In this document: positions 61,521 through 64,000 of the stretch, one piece after another | How the letters are laid out: each line of letters starts with the position of its first letter | How positions within the stretch are numbered: the stretch's first letter is position 1 | DNA from: Pleomorphomonas sp. PLEO | Lineage (GTDB): Bacteria > Pseudomonadota > Alphaproteobacteria > Rhizobiales > Pleomorphomonadaceae | Assembly: GCF_041320595.1 (NCBI RefSeq) | Contig: NZ_CP166625.1 | Location: 2,471,001 to 2,535,000, forward strand | DNA length: 64,000 nucleotides | Reading direction: 5' to 3' | Notes under the pieces: model-generated | Seen by the model: only the letters and a program-made list of their open reading frames with translations | What the model was told of the DNA's origin: nothing | The model's database searches: none | Position numbers and translations under genes: made by a program

Positions 61521-62672
61521 ATGTCCACCGCCGCCAGCCTGACGTCCGACAGCATCGGCCGCGCCGAACAGTTCTCGACCCGTGTCGCCTTTTTCATTGC
61601 CGGTTTCGGCGGCGCCGTCTGGGCGGGGCTGGTGCCGTTTGCCAAGACGCGGGCGGGCCTTGAGGCAGGTGGTCTCGGCCTGTTGCTGCTCTCCTTCGGC
61701 ATCGGCTCGATCATCGCCATGCCGCTTGCCGGGGCGCTGGCCGGAAAATACGGCTGCCGCCGAGTGCTGATCGCCACCTCGCTGATGGTCTGCGTCGCCT
61801 TGCCGGCGTTGGCCACTTTATCGAGCCCCATGCTGCTCGCCGCCGCGCTGTTCGTGCTGGGCGCCGGTGTTGGCTCGGTCGATTGTGTGATCAACATTCA
61901 GGCGGTGATCGTCGAGCGGGCGGCCGGGCGGGCGCTGATGAGCGGCTTTCATGGCTTGTTCAGTGTCGGCGGCATCGCAGGCGCCGGCGGTTGCTCCGTC
62001 ATTCTCAGCCTTGGCGGTTCGCCGGTCATCGTGTCGCTCGTCGCCTTCGTCTTCACGGCGGCGATGCTGGCGTGGGCCGCCCCGCATTTTCTCACCTATG
62101 GCGGCGATACCTCGGGGCCAGCCTTCGCGCTGCCGCATGGCGTGGTGCTGTTCATCGGCATTCTCTGCTTCATTGTCTTCCTGACCGAAGGCTCCATTCT
62201 CGACTGGAGCGCGGTGTTCCTGACTTCCACGCGCGCCGCCGACCCGGCTCATGCCGGCCTCGGCTACGCCGCCTTTGCCACGACCATGACTATTGGCCGC
62301 CTCTCGGGTGACGCCATCGTCCGGCGGGTCAGCCGCACGACGATCATTCTGGTCGGTGGGCTTCTCGCCGCGTCAGGTTTGTTGGTTGCAACGCTGGTGC
62401 CATCGGTGCTCGCAGCGCTGGTCGGCTTTGCGCTGGTTGGCGCCGGCTGCTCCAACATCGTGCCGGTGCTCTACAGCGCCATCGGCAAGCAGACGCTGAT
62501 GCCGGAGAGCGTTGCCGTGCCGGCGATAACGACGCTCGGCTATGCCGGCATCCTGATGGGACCGGCGGCCATCGGCTTCGTCGCTCATGTCGCTTCGCTG
62601 CCGACCGCCTTCCTGATCGTTTCGGTATCGCTGATCGGCGTGGCGGTGAGCGGACGCTTCCTGAAAGCGTGA
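61521..62672 (+). CDS. MFS transporter
   Basis: A 383-residue membrane protein with 12 predicted helices, of the YbjJ-like/fucose-permease-like group of the major facilitator superfamily. GFGGAVWAGLVPFAKTRAGL is the first helix and the motif-A loop is replaced by LAGKYGCRRVLIATSL. FAAFATTMTIGRLSGDAIVRR marks the second half's repeat of that loop. The substrate is unknown. ATG 61521 is chosen; a GAGGAG lies 13 bases upstream. It is divergent from gcd, so a sugar or sugar-acid substrate would be reasonable but unproven. Confidence 0.9.
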   Translation: MSTAASLTSDSIGRAEQFSTRVAFFIAGFGGAVWAGLVPFAKTRAGLEAGGLGLLLLSFGIGSIIAMPLAGALAGKYGCRRVLIATSLMVCVALPALATLSSPMLLAAALFVLGAGVGSVDCVINIQAVIVERAAGRALMSGFHGLFSVGGIAGAGGCSVILSLGGSPVIVSLVAFVFTAAMLAWAAPHFLTYGGDTSGPAFALPHGVVLFIGILCFIVFLTEGSILDWSAVFLTSTRAADPAHAGLGYAAFATTMTIGRLSGDAIVRRVSRTTIILVGGLLAASGLLVATLVPSVLAALVGFALVGAGCSNIVPVLYSAIGKQTLMPESVAVPAITTLGYAGILMGPAAIGFVAHVASLPTAFLIVSVSLIGVAVSGRFLKA

Positions 62673-62717
62673 GGAAGAGGGTTGGCAGATGCGGGTGCCG
62701 CCCTTTATCTTCGCGCC

Positions 62718-63143
62718 ATGATCTACGTGACCGACCGGCTCTACATCGATGAGAAGGACCTGTCCTTCACTTACGTCCTGGCGTCCGGCCCGGGCGGGCA
62801 GAACGTCAACAAGGTGGCGACGGCGGTGGCGCTGCGCTACGACCTTTACAACGCCTCGGGAATTCCTTGGGAAACCAAGGTGCGGGCGTCGCGCATCGCC
62901 GGCCCGTCGCGGCTGACGCAGGCCGGCGAGATCATCATCCAGGCCCAGCGCTTCCGCTCGCAGGAGCGCAATCGCGACGATGCCATTGAGCGGTTGAAGA
63001 CCATTCTCGCCGAAGCGGCGGTGCCGCCGAAGCCGCGCGTCGCCACCAAGCCGACGCGGGCGAGCAAGGTGCGCCGCGTCGATGCCAAGACCAAGCGCGG
63101 CGCCGTCAAGCGCGACCGTCAACGGCCGGCGGGCGAGGAGTGA
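62718..63143 (+). CDS. arfB: alternative ribosome-rescue factor ArfB
   Basis: ArfB (YaeJ) releases peptides from ribosomes stalled without a stop codon. The 141-residue protein holds the catalytic GGQ at residues 26-28 (ASGPGGQNVNKVATAV) and a long basic C-terminal tail (TRASKVRRVDAKTKRGAVKRD) that enters the empty mRNA channel. ATG 62718 gives the usual N-terminus (MIYVTDRLYIDEKDL). The upstream frame from 62682 is unlikely. It lies just after the MFS gene and before the GFA gene, all on the plus strand. Confidence 0.95.
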   Translation: MIYVTDRLYIDEKDLSFTYVLASGPGGQNVNKVATAVALRYDLYNASGIPWETKVRASRIAGPSRLTQAGEIIIQAQRFRSQERNRDDAIERLKTILAEAAVPPKPRVATKPTRASKVRRVDAKTKRGAVKRDRQRPAGEE

Positions 63144-63147
63144 GACC

Positions 63148-63552
63148 ATGGCGCTCATCGTCGGCGGTTGCCTGTGCGGCCGTGTTCGCTACGAGGTGGA
63201 ACGCGACGGCGCCATCGTCGACTACTGCCACTGCGACACATGCCGCCGCTCGACGGGCGGCGCTACCGTCGCCTGGATGCAGGTGCATCCGAGCCGCTTC
63301 CGCGTCACGGCCGGTGAGGCGGTGGCCTATGCTTCGTCAGAGAAGATGATCCGGCATTTCTGCTCGGCCTGCGGCAGCCAGCTTTATATGACCGACGCCG
63401 AGGGGCGCTCGGTCGGCGTCACCGTCGGCACGCTCGACGACAAGGACGCGGTGGTGCCGGCCGCCCATGGCTGGGACAGCGCTCGTCCGAGCTGGCTGTG
63501 CCTTGCCGACGATCTGCCTCGCTTTGCCGCCGATCCCGATTACGACAACTGA
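63148..63552 (+). CDS. GFA family (glutathione-dependent formaldehyde-activating/CENP-V) protein
   Basis: A 134-residue zinc-binding protein of the Mss4-like fold. Cysteine pairs are where expected: GGCLCGRVRYEV (C8, C10), YCHCDTCRRSTGG (C27, C29, C32) and HFCSACGSQLY (near residues 72-75). Family members bind glutathione or its hydroxymethyl adduct, but most have no proven reaction. GAGGAG precedes ATG 63148, four bases after the arfB stop, so it is in the arfB transcript. Its stop overlaps the convergent rmuC end by 13 bases. Confidence 0.92.
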   Translation: MALIVGGCLCGRVRYEVERDGAIVDYCHCDTCRRSTGGATVAWMQVHPSRFRVTAGEAVAYASSEKMIRHFCSACGSQLYMTDAEGRSVGVTVGTLDDKDAVVPAAHGWDSARPSWLCLADDLPRFAADPDYDN

Positions 63553-64000
63553 TCCTCGGGCGCGGGCAGGGCGCCCGTCTCCTCGTCGGTATCGGCGGAT
63601 TCCAACAGGCCGGCATCGAGCCGCTTCGCCGTCTTGAGGCCGAGGGCGCGCAGCATCTCCGCCTGGCGGATGACGTTGCCGCGACCGGTGGCGAACTTGC
63701 CGTAGGCGCGGTCATAGGCGCCCTGGGCATCCTTGAGGCCTTTGCCCACCTTTTCCAGGTCTTCGACGAAGCCGACGAATTTGTCGTAGAGCTCGGCGCC
63801 GCGCTTGGCGATGTCCTGGGCGTTCTTGCTCTGCTGTTCCTTCTGCCAAAGCTGAGCGACGATGCGGACGACGAACAGCAGTGATGACGGGCTGACCAAG
63901 AGGATGTTCTTCTCCCAGGCCTGGTGCCACAGTTCGGCATCGCGGGTGATGGCCACCAGGAAGGCCGGCTCGATCGGCACGAACAGGATAACGAAGTCGA
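63540..64000 (-). CDS. rmuC: DNA recombination protein RmuC, C-terminal part
   Basis: The C-terminal 153 residues of RmuC, a predicted nuclease-like protein linked to limiting inversions at repeats. The frame enters from the window edge reading FVILFVPIEPAFLVAITRD, the very characteristic RmuC motif, and continues with LLVSPSSLLFVVRIVAQLWQ and the KVGKGLKDAQGAYDRAYGKF helix. The N-terminal membrane helix and coiled coil lie outside the window. The stop codon is at 63540-63542, inside the end of the convergent gene. Confidence 0.95.
   Translation of the reverse strand, partial: DFVILFVPIEPAFLVAITRDAELWHQAWEKNILLVSPSSLLFVVRIVAQLWQKEQQSKNAQDIAKRGAELYDKFVGFVEDLEKVGKGLKDAQGAYDRAYGKFATGRGNVIRQAEMLRALGLKTAKRLDAGLLESADTDEETGALPAPEDQLS

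Overview
The window is about 64 kb of GC-rich chromosomal DNA from an alphaproteobacterium, most likely of the order Hyphomicrobiales (Rhizobiales). The evidence is a Porin_2-type outer-membrane porin, a SciP (DUF1153) regulator, CtrA-box-like sites, an FlbD-type sigma-54 activator inside a flagellar cluster, extensin-like and ChvG-era rhizobial housekeeping families, and rhizobial-style gene neighbourhoods. A CowN gene with a textbook NifA site and a -24/-12 promoter says the organism fixes nitrogen. A free-living diazotroph such as Pleomorphomonas would fit, but that name is a guess from gene content. No prophage, insertion sequence, CRISPR array or rRNA operon was seen; the only RNA gene recognised is a tRNA-Met.

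Layout. 1-11 kb: periplasmic glucan synthesis (cut by the window edge), tRNA-Met, lytic transglycosylase, small heat-shock protein, Bcr/CflA transporter, a Doc-type toxin-antitoxin pair, an extensin-like lipoprotein, an ArsR/AHSA1 pair divergent from an unusual SDR enzyme, a beta-keto acid cleavage enzyme and an orphan zinc/manganese-binding protein under a Zur-like site. 11.5-28.5 kb: flagellar genes in two blocks on the minus strand (flhA; fliK-flgD, sciP, fliF-fliG-fliH-fliN-flbD), separated by rsgA, small unknowns and an alpha/beta-hydrolase with a long 18-residue repeat tail. 28.8-49 kb: mnmA, a strongly expressed porin, an aldo-keto reductase, an RhlE-type helicase, an EF-hand protein, ohrR/ohr, a KDG-type sugar kinase, cysG behind a sigma-54 promoter, folD, an HI0933-type flavoprotein, a YgiQ radical SAM protein and a chemoreceptor. 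49-64 kb: cowN, NAD malic enzyme, a LysE exporter, the cyoABCDE bo3 ubiquinol oxidase operon, a CPA1 antiporter, PQQ glucose dehydrogenase, an MFS carrier, ArfB, a GFA-type enzyme and the end of rmuC.

How it fits together. The clearest joint story is flagellar control: CtrA-like boxes lie before flhA, fliF and (weaker) sciP, while palindromes of the form CGGCA-N5-TGCCG lie before flhA, fliF and fliK, with a -24/-12 promoter before fliK. The genes for both expected regulators, SciP (which restrains CtrA) and FlbD (which works with sigma-54), are inside the same cluster. A second story is nitrogen: cowN has NifA and sigma-54 elements, cysG has a sigma-54 promoter, and malic enzyme shares the cowN upstream region. 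A third is periplasmic glucose oxidation: gcd hands electrons to ubiquinone and the bo3 oxidase encoded next door reoxidises it.

Many long open frames antisense to real genes exist because of the high GC content; they were left out. Start codons were chosen from ribosome-binding sites and family alignments in memory, and several remain uncertain as noted.
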